Shown: in pieces, positions 6,899-14,401 of the stretch
How the letters are laid out: each line of letters begins with the position of its first letter
Numbering within the stretch: the stretch's first letter is position 1
NCBI GenBank assembly: GCA_964613095.1
Contig: CAZTFX010000056.1
Span: 1 to 14,524, forward strand
Reading direction: 5' to 3'
DNA length: 14,524 bases
Source: RGIG4576 sp964613095
GTDB taxonomy: Bacteria; Bacteroidota; Bacteroidia; Bacteroidales; Muribaculaceae
Program-made: the position numbers and the translations under genes
The notes under the pieces: generated by a model
The model's database searches: none
Seen by the model: the letters and a program-made list of their open reading frames with translations, nothing else
What the model was told of the DNA's origin: nothing

Positions 6899-7486
6899 AT
6901 GAAATTAAAATTATTTGCAATATTACTAGGTGGAATGGCTATGCTGTCTTTTACTTCATGTGATGATGATAAAAGTTATGCTGATCTTTTGAGGGATGAA
7001 AGACGTGCGACAAATGCGTTCTTGTCAAATTATGAGATTATAGATGAAATTCCGGCGGATACCGTGTTTGAAACGGGAGAAAACGCTCCATTTTATAAGA
7101 TTGATCCCGATGGAAATGTTTATATGCAGGTTTTGATTGCCGATAGTAAAGGAAATCGTCCTAAAACAAATCAACCTGTGTATTTCCGCTTTATGAGATT
7201 GGATTTGCTGTATTTGTACACTTCGGGAACAGAATTTTGGGAAGGAAATGCAGAAAATATGATGGCAGATCCTACATTCTTTTTGTATGATAACTATACT
7301 TTGGATTCTTCTTCATATTATGGCTATGGATTACAATTACCAATGAAATTTATAGGCGTTAATTCAAAAGTAAATTTATTGGTAAAATCTCAATATGGTT
7401 TCTCCGATGAAATATCGGATGTTGTACCATATTTATATAACATAACCTATTATCCCAGCATGATAGGTGGTGGCAGCGAAAAGTAA
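6899..7486 (+). CDS. DUF4827 family lipoprotein
   Basis: A 195-residue lipoprotein of unknown function. A basic N-terminus (MKLKLF) and hydrophobic segment end at a lipobox-like LSFTSC, so lipidation is predicted at C21. The mature protein begins Cys-Asp-Asp-Asp-Lys-Ser-Tyr. The layout after that matches the Bacteroidota DUF4827 family as I remember it: an early helix (YADLLRDERRATNAFL), a GNVYMQVL strand, a FRFM-type strand, and a C-terminal VPYLYNITYYPS block. That family is thought to resemble the FKBP fold, but no peptidyl-prolyl isomerase active site can be claimed here. The ATG at 6899 is preferred over a TTG at 6881 that overlaps the nrnA stop, because it gives a normal signal peptide. 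The gene lies 14 nt after nrnA and 39 nt before glmM. The acidic residues after the Cys may direct it to the cell surface. Confidence 0.82.
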   Translation: MKLKLFAILLGGMAMLSFTSCDDDKSYADLLRDERRATNAFLSNYEIIDEIPADTVFETGENAPFYKIDPDGNVYMQVLIADSKGNRPKTNQPVYFRFMRLDLLYLYTSGTEFWEGNAENMMADPTFFLYDNYTLDSSSYYGYGLQLPMKFIGVNSKVNLLVKSQYGFSDEISDVVPYLYNITYYPSMIGGGSEK

Positions 7487-7525
7487 TAATCAATAAAACT
7501 AACAATACATTAAAGAATCAAAACA

Positions 7526-8911
7526 ATGTCACTAATTAAATCTATTTCGGGTATTCGCGGTACGATAGGTGGAGCTGTAGGTGATGGCTTGACACCTCTT
7601 GATATTGTGAAGTTTACATCTGCTTATGCTACTTTTATCCGTAAAACTACTACGAAAACATCTAATGTAATTGTGGTTGGTCGTGATGCACGTGTTTCCG
7701 GTGAAATGGTGAACGACATAGTTGAAGGAACGTTGGTAGGATGTGGATTTGATGTAGTTAATATCGGTATGGCTTCAACTCCAACTACAGAAATTGCTGT
7801 GGTTGAAGAAGACGCATGTGGTGGTATTATCATAACAGCTTCTCATAATCCTAAGCAATGGAATGCATTGAAACTCCTAAATGAAAATGGTGAGTTCTTA
7901 AATGACGCACAGGGTAAGGAGGTTTTGCGGTTGGCTCAAAATGACGAATATAAGTATGCTAATATAGATAGAATAGGTAAGGTTTATACGAATACAACTT
8001 ATGCCCGTCATCACATTAATAAGATTCTGGAACTTGACTTAGTGGATATAAAGGCTATAAAGAAAGCAAACTTTACAGTTGCTGTTGACGCTGTTAATTC
8101 TATTGGTGGTGTAATTATTCCGGAATTGCTTCATAAATTGGGTGTTGAAAATGTAATAGAACTTTATTGTGCTCCTACGGGAAACTTTGGTCATACTCCG
8201 GAGCCGGTTCCTGAAAATTTAACAGACATTTCAACTTTGATGAAAGAGGGTAAGGCTGACGTTGGTTTTGTCGTTGACCCGGATGTAGACCGTCTTGCTA
8301 TTGTAATGGAAAATGGTGAATTTTTTGTTGAGGAATATACATTAGTATCCATTGCTGATTATGTACTTTCTCGTACACCGGGTTCTACTGTTTCCAATTT
8401 GTCTTCTTCACGTGCACTTGCTGATGTTACAAAAGAATATAATTGCAGTTACTCTGCTTCGGCTGTAGGAGAAGTTAATGTGACAACTGAAATGAAACGA
8501 ACAAATGCTGTAATTGGTGGTGAAGGTAATGGTGGTGTTATTTATCCTCCATGTCACTATGGTCGTGATGCGTTGGTTGGAGTTGCATTGTTTTTAACTC
8601 ATTTAGCTAAGAGTGGAAAGAAAGTTAGTGAATTAAAAGATGGTTATCCTCAATATAGTATTTCTAAAAATAAGATTGAACTTACTCCTGATATTGATGT
8701 TGATGCAATACTTGAGGCTGTTAAAGTGAAATATGAAAGAGAAAATATAACTGACATTGACGGTGTCAAGATTGATTTCAAAGATAGTTGGGTACACTTG
8801 CGTAAGAGTAATACAGAACCGATTATTAGAATCGTAGCAGAGGCTCATACGATGGTTGAAACTGAAGAACTTGTTGATCAAATTAAAGAAGTAATCAAAT
8901 CTTTAGCATAA
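7526..8911 (+). CDS. glmM: Phosphoglucosamine mutase
   Basis: A 461-residue alpha-D-phosphohexomutase. It converts glucosamine-6-phosphate to glucosamine-1-phosphate, the precursor of UDP-GlcNAc for peptidoglycan and lipid A. Motifs in order are the N-terminal SGIRGTIGG (8-16), the phosphoserine loop TASHNP with catalytic S106, the Mg-binding DPDVDRLA with D251, D253 and D255, the sugar-binding loop GEGNGG (332-337) and the phosphate-binding RKSNTEP (426-432). Length and the TASHNPKQWNALKLL block fit Bacteroidota GlmM. A related phosphomannomutase or phosphoglucomutase is the main alternative. It is the last gene of the nrnA operon, with a strong terminator 20 nt downstream. Codon use is more AT- and GTT/GGT-biased, consistent with steady expression. 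Confidence 0.93.
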   Translation: MSLIKSISGIRGTIGGAVGDGLTPLDIVKFTSAYATFIRKTTTKTSNVIVVGRDARVSGEMVNDIVEGTLVGCGFDVVNIGMASTPTTEIAVVEEDACGGIIITASHNPKQWNALKLLNENGEFLNDAQGKEVLRLAQNDEYKYANIDRIGKVYTNTTYARHHINKILELDLVDIKAIKKANFTVAVDAVNSIGGVIIPELLHKLGVENVIELYCAPTGNFGHTPEPVPENLTDISTLMKEGKADVGFVVDPDVDRLAIVMENGEFFVEEYTLVSIADYVLSRTPGSTVSNLSSSRALADVTKEYNCSYSASAVGEVNVTTEMKRTNAVIGGEGNGGVIYPPCHYGRDALVGVALFLTHLAKSGKKVSELKDGYPQYSISKNKIELTPDIDVDAILEAVKVKYERENITDIDGVKIDFKDSWVHLRKSNTEPIIRIVAEAHTMVETEELVDQIKEVIKSLA

Positions 8912-8928
8912 GAAAAGTCGAAAAAATT

Positions 8929-8967
8929 AAAAAATAACCGAAAGTAATAGCTTTTGGTTATTTTTTT
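8929..8967 (+). terminator. Rho-independent terminator after glmM
   Basis: AAAATAACCGAAAG (8931-8944) pairs with CTTTTGGTTATTTT (8951-8964) with one G-T wobble around the loop TAATAG, and a T-run follows. It closes the nrnA-DUF4827-glmM transcript. Confidence 0.88.
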
Positions 8968-8986
8968 ATTGTTAGTATGGGTGTAT

Positions 8987-9011
8987 TGTAAAGATATTGA
9001 TTATCTTTACA
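8987..9011. repeat. Perfect 10-bp inverted repeat upstream of the sppA promoter
   Basis: TGTAAAGATA (8987-8996) and TATCTTTACA (9002-9011) are exact reverse complements separated by TTGAT. There is no T-run afterwards, so it is not a terminator. It sits just 5' of the sppA -33 element, at a distance where a DNA-binding regulator could act. Its right arm also contains TATCTTTA, a near match to a -7 element. A regulatory role is inference. Confidence 0.6.
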
Positions 9012-9017
9012 TGTTAA

Positions 9018-9048
9018 ATTGCTATAAAAATAGTTGAAAGTATATTTG
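9018..9048 (+). promoter_or_regulatory. Promoter of the sppA-lpxK-punA-thiL operon
   Basis: A -33-like ATTG (9018-9021) is followed by a 19-nt spacer and a perfect -7 element TATATTTG (9041-9048). Transcription would begin near 9054, leaving a leader of about 60 nt before the sppA ATG at 9114. Confidence 0.7.
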
Positions 9049-9113
9049 ATAATTGATTTCCGACTATATGGTAATGTTTAAGACTTGATTATTAACGAAT
9101 ATATGATATAAAA

Positions 9114-10889
9114 ATGATTAAGAAGTTTTTTTCAAACGTACTAGGCTCATTTGTGGGAGCTTGGTTGGCATTGGTGGTATTTAGTTTTATGGCAGTGATG
9201 TTGGGTTTTGTTTTAGTTGGTTCTATGACTGGTGAAAGTTCAAACTCGAATAATGTAGTTCAAGAGAAATCGGTACTTCATCTTAGTTTGATGGGTGGAT
9301 TTGATGAACGTACTAACGGAAATGAAGCATTAAAAAGTGCTTTGTTTGGCAATACCGAAGAAACAGCCAGTAGCTTGGAAACAGTCTTAAAAGCTCTAAA
9401 AGTAGCAAAGGATAATAAAAATATAAAAGGTGTATTTCTTGAATGTAAAGGAAATGGGGCAGGGTTGGCTACATTGTTTGAAATACGTAAGGCATTACAG
9501 GATTTTAAGAAAAGTGGAAAATTTGTAGTGGCATATGGAAATGAGGGCATAACACAAGGAGATTATTATGTGGCTTCTGTTGCTGATTCAATTCTTTTAA
9601 ATCCTGTTGGATTGGTTGATATTCATGGATTAAGTTCCACTATACCATTTTTTAAAAAATTATTGGATAAAATAGGAGTTGAAATGCAGATAATACGTGT
9701 CGGTACTTTTAAGAGTGCGGTTGAACCATATGTTGAAACACAAGCTAGCCCAGCGAATCGTATGGCAACTGAAGCCTATTTGAATTCAATATGGGATAAT
9801 TTGTGTGATAGTATATCTTGTTCTCGTTCAATTTCAACAAAGAGAATTAATGAGCTTGCCGATAGCTTGATGTTGACACAAAAAGGAGAATATCTCGTGA
9901 CAAACAAAATTGTTGATGGACTCAAATACAGATTTGAGGTCATTGATATGTTGAAAAATAAAACAGAAATAGGAAATAATAATGATTTACGCCTTGTTAC
10001 GCCCGAGCAAGTTGCAGCTTTGGATATACCTAAAGTTCATGCTGATAAAGTTGCTGTGATTTATGCTGTTGGTGAGATTGATGGAAGTTCAGGTGAAGGC
10101 GTTGTATCATCTACTTTAGTCAAGGATATAATAAAAATAGCAAATGACGATGCTGTTAAGGCTGTCGTTCTTCGTGTAAATTCTCCGGGTGGAAGCGCTT
10201 TTGGCTCGGAACAAATATGGGCTGCTCTAGAAGAAGTGAAGAAAAAAGGAAAACCATTTGCTGTATCAATGGGAGATCTTGCGGCATCCGGTGGATATTA
10301 TATTTCATGTGGTGCTGATAGAATATTTGCAGAGCCTGTAACGATTACCGGTTCAATAGGTATTTTTGGAATGGTTCCATGTGTTAAAGAGTTGATGAAT
10401 GATAAATTAGGTATTACTGAGACTGTGATTAATACTAATGAGAATGGTAATTTTATAAGTTTGACCGAACCGATGACACCCATGCAGCGTGCAGCTATGC
10501 AACGTATGATAAATGAAGGATATGAATTGTTTACGTCTCGTTGTGCAACCGGACGTGGTATGGAGCTTGATTCGTTAAAGATGATAGCCGAAGGTCGCGT
10601 TTGGGATGGCGTTACTGCAAAAAAACTCGGATTGGTTGATGAATTTGGAGATTTAAGCAGTGCAATCGATTGGGTGGTTGAGAAAGCTAAAATAGGAGAA
10701 TATACTGTTGCGATATATCCGAAAGAAGATACTTCATTGATGGGATATCTTCGTGGATATGTGAAAATGGGAATAGATAAAGTTATGGAAACCGAAACAG
10801 GTGAATTGTATAAATATCGTAACGCGGTAAATGATATCGTTAACCGAGATCAAATACAATGCTTGATGGAACCTGTTGTTATAAGATAA
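9114..10889 (+). CDS. sppA: Signal peptide peptidase SppA, 67K type
   Basis: A 591-residue membrane-anchored serine protease that degrades leftover signal peptides and membrane proteins. An N-terminal transmembrane helix (about residues 15-37) is followed by two tandem ClpP/crotonase-like SppA domains, as in the long 67K form of E. coli. The catalytic dyad is split: the Lys is K200 in RVGTFKSAVEPY of the first domain, and the Ser is S392 in LAASGGYYISCGAD of the second. Other conserved parts are NSPGGSAFGSE (356-366) and the ITGSIGIFG block (411-419). Both catalytic residues and both domains are intact. It has its own promoter and heads an operon with lpxK (24 nt downstream), punA and thiL. 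Linkage to lpxK fits an envelope role. Confidence 0.95.
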   Translation: MIKKFFSNVLGSFVGAWLALVVFSFMAVMLGFVLVGSMTGESSNSNNVVQEKSVLHLSLMGGFDERTNGNEALKSALFGNTEETASSLETVLKALKVAKDNKNIKGVFLECKGNGAGLATLFEIRKALQDFKKSGKFVVAYGNEGITQGDYYVASVADSILLNPVGLVDIHGLSSTIPFFKKLLDKIGVEMQIIRVGTFKSAVEPYVETQASPANRMATEAYLNSIWDNLCDSISCSRSISTKRINELADSLMLTQKGEYLVTNKIVDGLKYRFEVIDMLKNKTEIGNNNDLRLVTPEQVAALDIPKVHADKVAVIYAVGEIDGSSGEGVVSSTLVKDIIKIANDDAVKAVVLRVNSPGGSAFGSEQIWAALEEVKKKGKPFAVSMGDLAASGGYYISCGADRIFAEPVTITGSIGIFGMVPCVKELMNDKLGITETVINTNENGNFISLTEPMTPMQRAAMQRMINEGYELFTSRCATGRGMELDSLKMIAEGRVWDGVTAKKLGLVDEFGDLSSAIDWVVEKAKIGEYTVAIYPKEDTSLMGYLRGYVKMGIDKVMETETGELYKYRNAVNDIVNRDQIQCLMEPVVIR

Positions 10890-10913
10890 AGTAAGTTCAT
10901 AAATTTGTCATAG

Positions 10914-12011
10914 ATGGCTTCGGAGTTCAAAAAAATATTGGCTAAAATAATTCTCGCCCCTTGTTCATATATATTCAGAGGGGTAGTGGGAGTGCGTAAC
11001 TTTATGTTCAATGTTGGAATTCTGAAACAACGCGAATTTGGCGTTCCTGTGGTTGTGGTTGGGAATCTTGCTGTGGGCGGAACCGGTAAGACTCCTCACA
11101 CGGAATATATAGTGAGCAGATTATGTATGCATTACAAAATGGCTGTTTTGAGTCGCGGATATAAGCGAAAAACACATGGTTTTGTTCATGCTTCCAAGAA
11201 TCTGTCATCATATGATTTAGGTGATGAGCCTTATCAAATGTATCGTAAGTATGGATCCTGCATAGATGTTGCAGTGTGTGAAAGCAGGGTAAAAGGAATA
11301 GAGAAGTTGTTGGAAATTAACCCTGAAATCAATATGTTTGTCCTTGATGATGCATTCCAACACAGATATGTTAAGCCAAAGGTTGCAATATTGCTTACCG
11401 ATTATAGAAAACTTCCCTGTGATGATAAAATGTTACCGTTAGGAGAATTACGTGAGCCTAAGGAAGCATTGTCTCGTGCCGATATAGTTGTAGTTACCAA
11501 GTGTCCAAGCGACATGAAGCCTATTGATGTAAATGTTGTTAAGAAAAAATTGAATTTGGCTAAATGGCAGAAGATATTGTTTTCTACATATAAGTATAAA
11601 GAGCTTTTACCTGTATTCAGTGGGGAAAATGATTATCGACCGGATTTGAATTGGCTTAATGTAAATGATACTATATTGGTTGTAACCGGTATTGCAAATC
11701 CTGTACCTATGGTAAAATATCTTAAGCAATATAAAGCTAAAGTTAAGGTTATTCATTTTAGTGATCATCATGACTTTTCACGTGAAGACCTAAACTTTAT
11801 TTCAAAGACGTTTAATCGTTTGCAGGGAGATCGTAAATTTATTGTTACTACCGAAAAAGATGCAGTACGACTAATAAATAATGCTTATTTTCCTCATGCA
11901 TTGCGAAAACAGATGTTTTACTTGCCGATAGAAGTTGAATTTGTAGCAGGTGAGGATGATTTTATAAATCTTATAGTTACAAAAATGACAAATGATAAAA
12001 TTCTGGGGTGA
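10914..12011 (+). CDS. lpxK: Tetraacyldisaccharide 4'-kinase (lipid A synthesis)
   Basis: A 365-residue membrane-associated kinase that phosphorylates the 4' position of the tetraacyldisaccharide lipid A precursor, using ATP. An N-terminal hydrophobic helix (about 9-24) fits membrane attachment. The P-loop VGNLAVGGTGKTP lies at about 49-61 (K59, T60), and SRGYKRKTHGF, GDEPYQM and DDAFQHR follow, all typical of LpxK. A late TTEKDAVR block is also present. Length is in the usual range of about 320-380. In Bacteroidota the final lipid A often lacks the 4' phosphate because LpxF removes it later, but LpxK is still required; no lpxF is seen here. The gene lies 24 nt after sppA and 37 nt before punA. 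The ATG at 10914 is the first in frame. Confidence 0.95.
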   Translation: MASEFKKILAKIILAPCSYIFRGVVGVRNFMFNVGILKQREFGVPVVVVGNLAVGGTGKTPHTEYIVSRLCMHYKMAVLSRGYKRKTHGFVHASKNLSSYDLGDEPYQMYRKYGSCIDVAVCESRVKGIEKLLEINPEINMFVLDDAFQHRYVKPKVAILLTDYRKLPCDDKMLPLGELREPKEALSRADIVVVTKCPSDMKPIDVNVVKKKLNLAKWQKILFSTYKYKELLPVFSGENDYRPDLNWLNVNDTILVVTGIANPVPMVKYLKQYKAKVKVIHFSDHHDFSREDLNFISKTFNRLQGDRKFIVTTEKDAVRLINNAYFPHALRKQMFYLPIEVEFVAGEDDFINLIVTKMTNDKILG

Positions 12012-12048
12012 AATAAAATAATAGTAAAAAACGCTAAAACATATATTT

Positions 12049-12879
12049 ATGGAAAAAGAAATGTTGGATTTAATTAAGCAAACAGCTAGTTTTATATCTA
12101 GCAAAGTAAAAGATATGCCTAAGACTGCAATTATTCTTGGAACCGGTCTTGGAGAACTTGTGAATCATATTGATATCACCGACGAACTTCCTTATGAAGA
12201 AATACCCAACTTTCCTGTATCAACAGTAGAAGGGCATAGTGGAAAATTGATTTTCGGACAATTAGGAAATAAGCGTATTATGGCTATGAAAGGACGTTTC
12301 CATTTTTATGAAGGCTATAATATGCAATTGGTTACATTTCCTGTGAGAGTGATGAAAGAATTGGGAATAACAACATTGTTTGTCTCAAATGCAGCCGGAG
12401 GTATGAATCCGGAATTTAAGATTGGTGATTTGATGATTATAACCGATCACATTAATTTATTCCCGGAACATCCGCTTCGTGGTAAAAATTTTGATGAATT
12501 GGGACCTCGTTTCCCTGATATGAGTGAGGCTTATTCTTTGGATTTGATTGCTGACGCAAAGAAGGTTGCTGCCGAGAATGACATACGTTTGGTAGAAGGT
12601 GTATATGTAGGAACACAAGGACCAACATTTGAGACTCCTGCTGAATATCGTTATTTCCATCGTATAGGAGGTGATGCTGTGGGAATGAGTACAGTACCTG
12701 AAGTAATAGTTGCCAGACATAGTGGAATACGTTGTTTTGGTATGTCTGTTATAACCGATTTAGGGGTAGAGGGTATTGTGGAAAAAGTTTCACATGAAGA
12801 AGTTCAAAAGGCAGCGGCAGCGGCTGAACCTAAGATGACTTTCATAATGAAAGAACTTATCAATAAGTTTGAAGAATAA
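12049..12879 (+). CDS. punA: Purine nucleoside phosphorylase (trimeric, PNP-I type)
   Basis: A 276-residue cytoplasmic enzyme that splits purine nucleosides with phosphate, giving the free base and (deoxy)ribose-1-phosphate for salvage. Motifs match the trimeric PNP family: ILGTGLGEL (29-37), GHSGKL (62-67), RFHFYEGY (83-90, H85), SNAAGGMNP (113-121), DHINLFPEHPLRG (133-145), GPTFETPAEYR (191-201, E195), VGMSTVPEV (211-219, M213) and SHEEV (248-252, H249). The position matching human Asn243, which contacts the base, is D237 (ITD instead of ITN), which could widen or shift base preference. It lies 37 nt after lpxK and 6 nt before thiL. MTA phosphorylase is a related alternative, but the base- and ribose-site motifs fit PNP better. 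Confidence 0.94.
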   Translation: MEKEMLDLIKQTASFISSKVKDMPKTAIILGTGLGELVNHIDITDELPYEEIPNFPVSTVEGHSGKLIFGQLGNKRIMAMKGRFHFYEGYNMQLVTFPVRVMKELGITTLFVSNAAGGMNPEFKIGDLMIITDHINLFPEHPLRGKNFDELGPRFPDMSEAYSLDLIADAKKVAAENDIRLVEGVYVGTQGPTFETPAEYRYFHRIGGDAVGMSTVPEVIVARHSGIRCFGMSVITDLGVEGIVEKVSHEEVQKAAAAAEPKMTFIMKELINKFEE

Positions 12880-12885
12880 AATTAT

Positions 12886-13935
12886 ATGATAAATCAACAA
12901 GAAACTGAAATCTCTACACTTGGTGAATTTGGGCTTATTGACCGACTCACAAAAGACATTGAGTTAAAGAATTCATCTTCAATAAAAGGTGTAGGCGATG
13001 ATTGTGCTGTGCTTCAATATGGAGGGAAAGAAACACTTGTTACTACCGATCTCTTATTGGAAGGAATTCACTTCGATTTGACGTATGTACCATTGAAACA
13101 TTTGGGATATAAAACTGCAGTGGTTAATTTCTCCGATGTATATGCGATGAATGGTATTCCAAAGCAGCTTACAGTGTCTATCGGTGTATCAAAGCGCTTC
13201 ACTGTTGAGCATATCGAGCAACTTTATAGTGGAATACGTCTTGCATGTGAGATTTATGGTGTAGACTTGGTTGGAGGTGATACATCAGCTTCTGTTACCG
13301 GGCTTATAATAAGTGCAACGTGTATAGGTGAAGGAGAAAAAGATAAAATTGTTTACCGTAATGGAGCAAAGGATACAGATCTTATCTGTGTGAGTGGTGA
13401 CCTAGGAGCTGCCTATATGGGATTACAGCTATTGGAACGTGAACGGTCTGTTTCAAAAAATTCTCAAGATGATTTTCATCCAGCATTTGAGGGTCGAGAA
13501 TATTTGCTTGAACGTCAATTGAAACCTGAAGCTCGTCGCGATGTTATAGAGGAATTGGCACAAGCAGGAGTGAAACCCACAGCAATGATGGATGTGAGTG
13601 ATGGATTGTCATCGGAATTAATGCACATTTGTAAGCAAAGTAATGTGGGATGTCGTATTTATGAAGAACGTATCCCGATTGATTATCAAACTGCTGTGAT
13701 GGCTGAAGAATTTAATATGAATCTTGTAACTGCGGCTTTAAATGGAGGTGAAGATTATGAATTGCTTTTTACGGTTCCATTAACTGATCATGAAAAAGTT
13801 GCAACAATGAAGAGTGTGAAAATCATAGGTCGTATCACCAAACCGGAACTTGGTTATTGTCTTGAAACCAGAGATGGAGCAGAATTTGAACTGCGAGCTC
13901 AAGGTTGGCAGGCATTCAATTCCAACGAAGAATAA
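12886..13935 (+). CDS. thiL: Thiamine-monophosphate kinase
   Basis: A 349-residue kinase of the PurM/SelD/ThiL (AIR synthase-like) superfamily. It phosphorylates thiamine monophosphate to thiamine diphosphate, the active cofactor, using ATP. Key blocks are GVGDDCAV with D38 and D39, TTDLLLEGIHFD (53-64), NFSDVYAMNG (81-90), VGGDTS (129-134), MMDVSDGLSSEL (235-245) and GGEDYELLFT (287-296). These supply the Mg-ATP and substrate ligands and all appear intact. It follows punA by 6 nt and is probably translated from the same transcript. No other thiamine genes are nearby, so it sits apart from the thiC/thiE/thiG set. No TPP riboswitch was seen before it, and the gap leaves no room for one. Confidence 0.95.
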   Translation: MINQQETEISTLGEFGLIDRLTKDIELKNSSSIKGVGDDCAVLQYGGKETLVTTDLLLEGIHFDLTYVPLKHLGYKTAVVNFSDVYAMNGIPKQLTVSIGVSKRFTVEHIEQLYSGIRLACEIYGVDLVGGDTSASVTGLIISATCIGEGEKDKIVYRNGAKDTDLICVSGDLGAAYMGLQLLERERSVSKNSQDDFHPAFEGREYLLERQLKPEARRDVIEELAQAGVKPTAMMDVSDGLSSELMHICKQSNVGCRIYEERIPIDYQTAVMAEEFNMNLVTAALNGGEDYELLFTVPLTDHEKVATMKSVKIIGRITKPELGYCLETRDGAEFELRAQGWQAFNSNEE

Positions 13936-13946
13936 TTTGAATTACC

Positions 13947-13987
13947 TCGACATGGAATAACAATTAAGATTAGTGGTTACATGTCGA
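13947..13987. repeat. 8-bp inverted repeat between thiL and tRNA-Gly
   Basis: TCGACATG (13947-13954) and CATGTCGA (13980-13987) are exact reverse complements with a 25-nt gap. The right arm ends four bases before the tRNA 5' end. It has no T-run, so it is not a terminator. It could form a weak stem in a thiL-tRNA read-through transcript; a function is not established. Confidence 0.4.
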
Positions 13988-13991
13988 TTAT

Positions 13992-14063
13992 GCGATAGTA
14001 GCTCAGTGGTAGAGCATCAGCTTCCCAAGCTGAGGGTCGCGGGTTCGACCCCCGTCTATCGCT
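13992..14063 (+). tRNA. tRNA-Gly(CCC)
   Basis: A complete cloverleaf: acceptor GCGATAG/CTATCGC, D-arm GCTC...GAGC, anticodon stem TCAGC/GCTGA with loop TTCCCAA (anticodon CCC, codon GGG), T-arm GCGGG-TTCGACC-CCCGT and discriminator T14063. CCA is not encoded. No consensus promoter lies in the 56 nt after thiL; TAATTTG near 13933 is one base short of the -7 pattern. The tRNA may therefore be cut from the thiL transcript. Confidence 0.95.
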
Positions 14064-14107
14064 CTAACAAATAAAGATGAATAATATATAGTTTTTAGCA
14101 CTTAAGG

Positions 14108-14139
14108 TTTGCCTATTTTAGAAAAAAGTTTTATTTTTG
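14108..14139 (+). promoter_or_regulatory. Promoter of tRNA-Gly(GCC)
   Basis: The -33 element TTTG (14108-14111), a 20-nt spacer and the -7 element TATTTTTG (14132-14139) give the best Bacteroidota-type promoter in the window. A start near 14145 leaves a leader of about 40 nt before the tRNA. Confidence 0.8.
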
Positions 14140-14184
14140 CAGTGCAAAACAGAGAACAAGAGTGTTCTTTAAGAAATAAGAATT

Positions 14185-14257
14185 GCGAAAATAGCTCAGT
14201 TGGTAGAGCACAACCTTGCCAAGGTTGGGGTCGCGGGTTCGAGTCCCGTTTTTCGCT
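14185..14257 (+). tRNA. tRNA-Gly(GCC)
   Basis: A complete cloverleaf: acceptor GCGAAAA/TTTTCGC, D-arm GCTC...GAGC, anticodon stem CAACC/GGTTG with loop TTGCCAA (anticodon GCC, codons GGC and GGT), T-arm GCGGG-TTCGAGT-CCCGT and discriminator T14257. CCA is not encoded. It has its own promoter and terminator, so it can be expressed separately from the CCC gene 121 nt upstream. Confidence 0.96.
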
Positions 14258-14267
14258 CAATCAATTT

Positions 14268-14303
14268 AAATGCGATAAATCGTTTGGTTTATCGCATTTT
14301 TTT
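14268..14303 (+). terminator. Rho-independent terminator after tRNA-Gly(GCC)
   Basis: AAATGCGATAAA (14268-14279) pairs perfectly with TTTATCGCATTT (14288-14299) around an 8-nt loop, within a run of seven T (14297-14303). It begins ten bases after the tRNA 3' end. Confidence 0.88.
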
Positions 14304-14341
14304 ATTGAAAACAAATGAATTGGATGAAATATGGCGCAACA

Positions 14342-14381
14342 AAAAAAGTTCATGGAACCAAATTGTTCCATGAACTTTTTT
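14342..14381 (-). terminator. Rho-independent terminator of the GGGtGRT-family gene
   Basis: GTTCATGGAAC (14348-14358) and GTTCCATGAAC (14365-14375) form an 11-bp perfect stem flanked by A6 and T6, so it can work in both directions. On the minus strand it starts 20 nt after the stop codon at 14402 and ends in a T-run. Confidence 0.88.
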
Positions 14382-14401
14382 GTTATAATATTTATTATTT
14401 C

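Noticed and set aside
9278..9550. A 90-codon open frame opposite sppA
   Set aside because: It is antisense to an intact SppA domain and has no independent start signal or recognisable motif.
12880..12885. A TPP riboswitch before thiL
   Set aside because: Only 6 nt separate punA from thiL, so no aptamer can fit, and none was seen elsewhere in the operon leader.
14109..14318. A 69-codon open frame on the plus strand
   Set aside because: It covers the tRNA-Gly(GCC) promoter, the tRNA and its terminator, so it is a chance frame.
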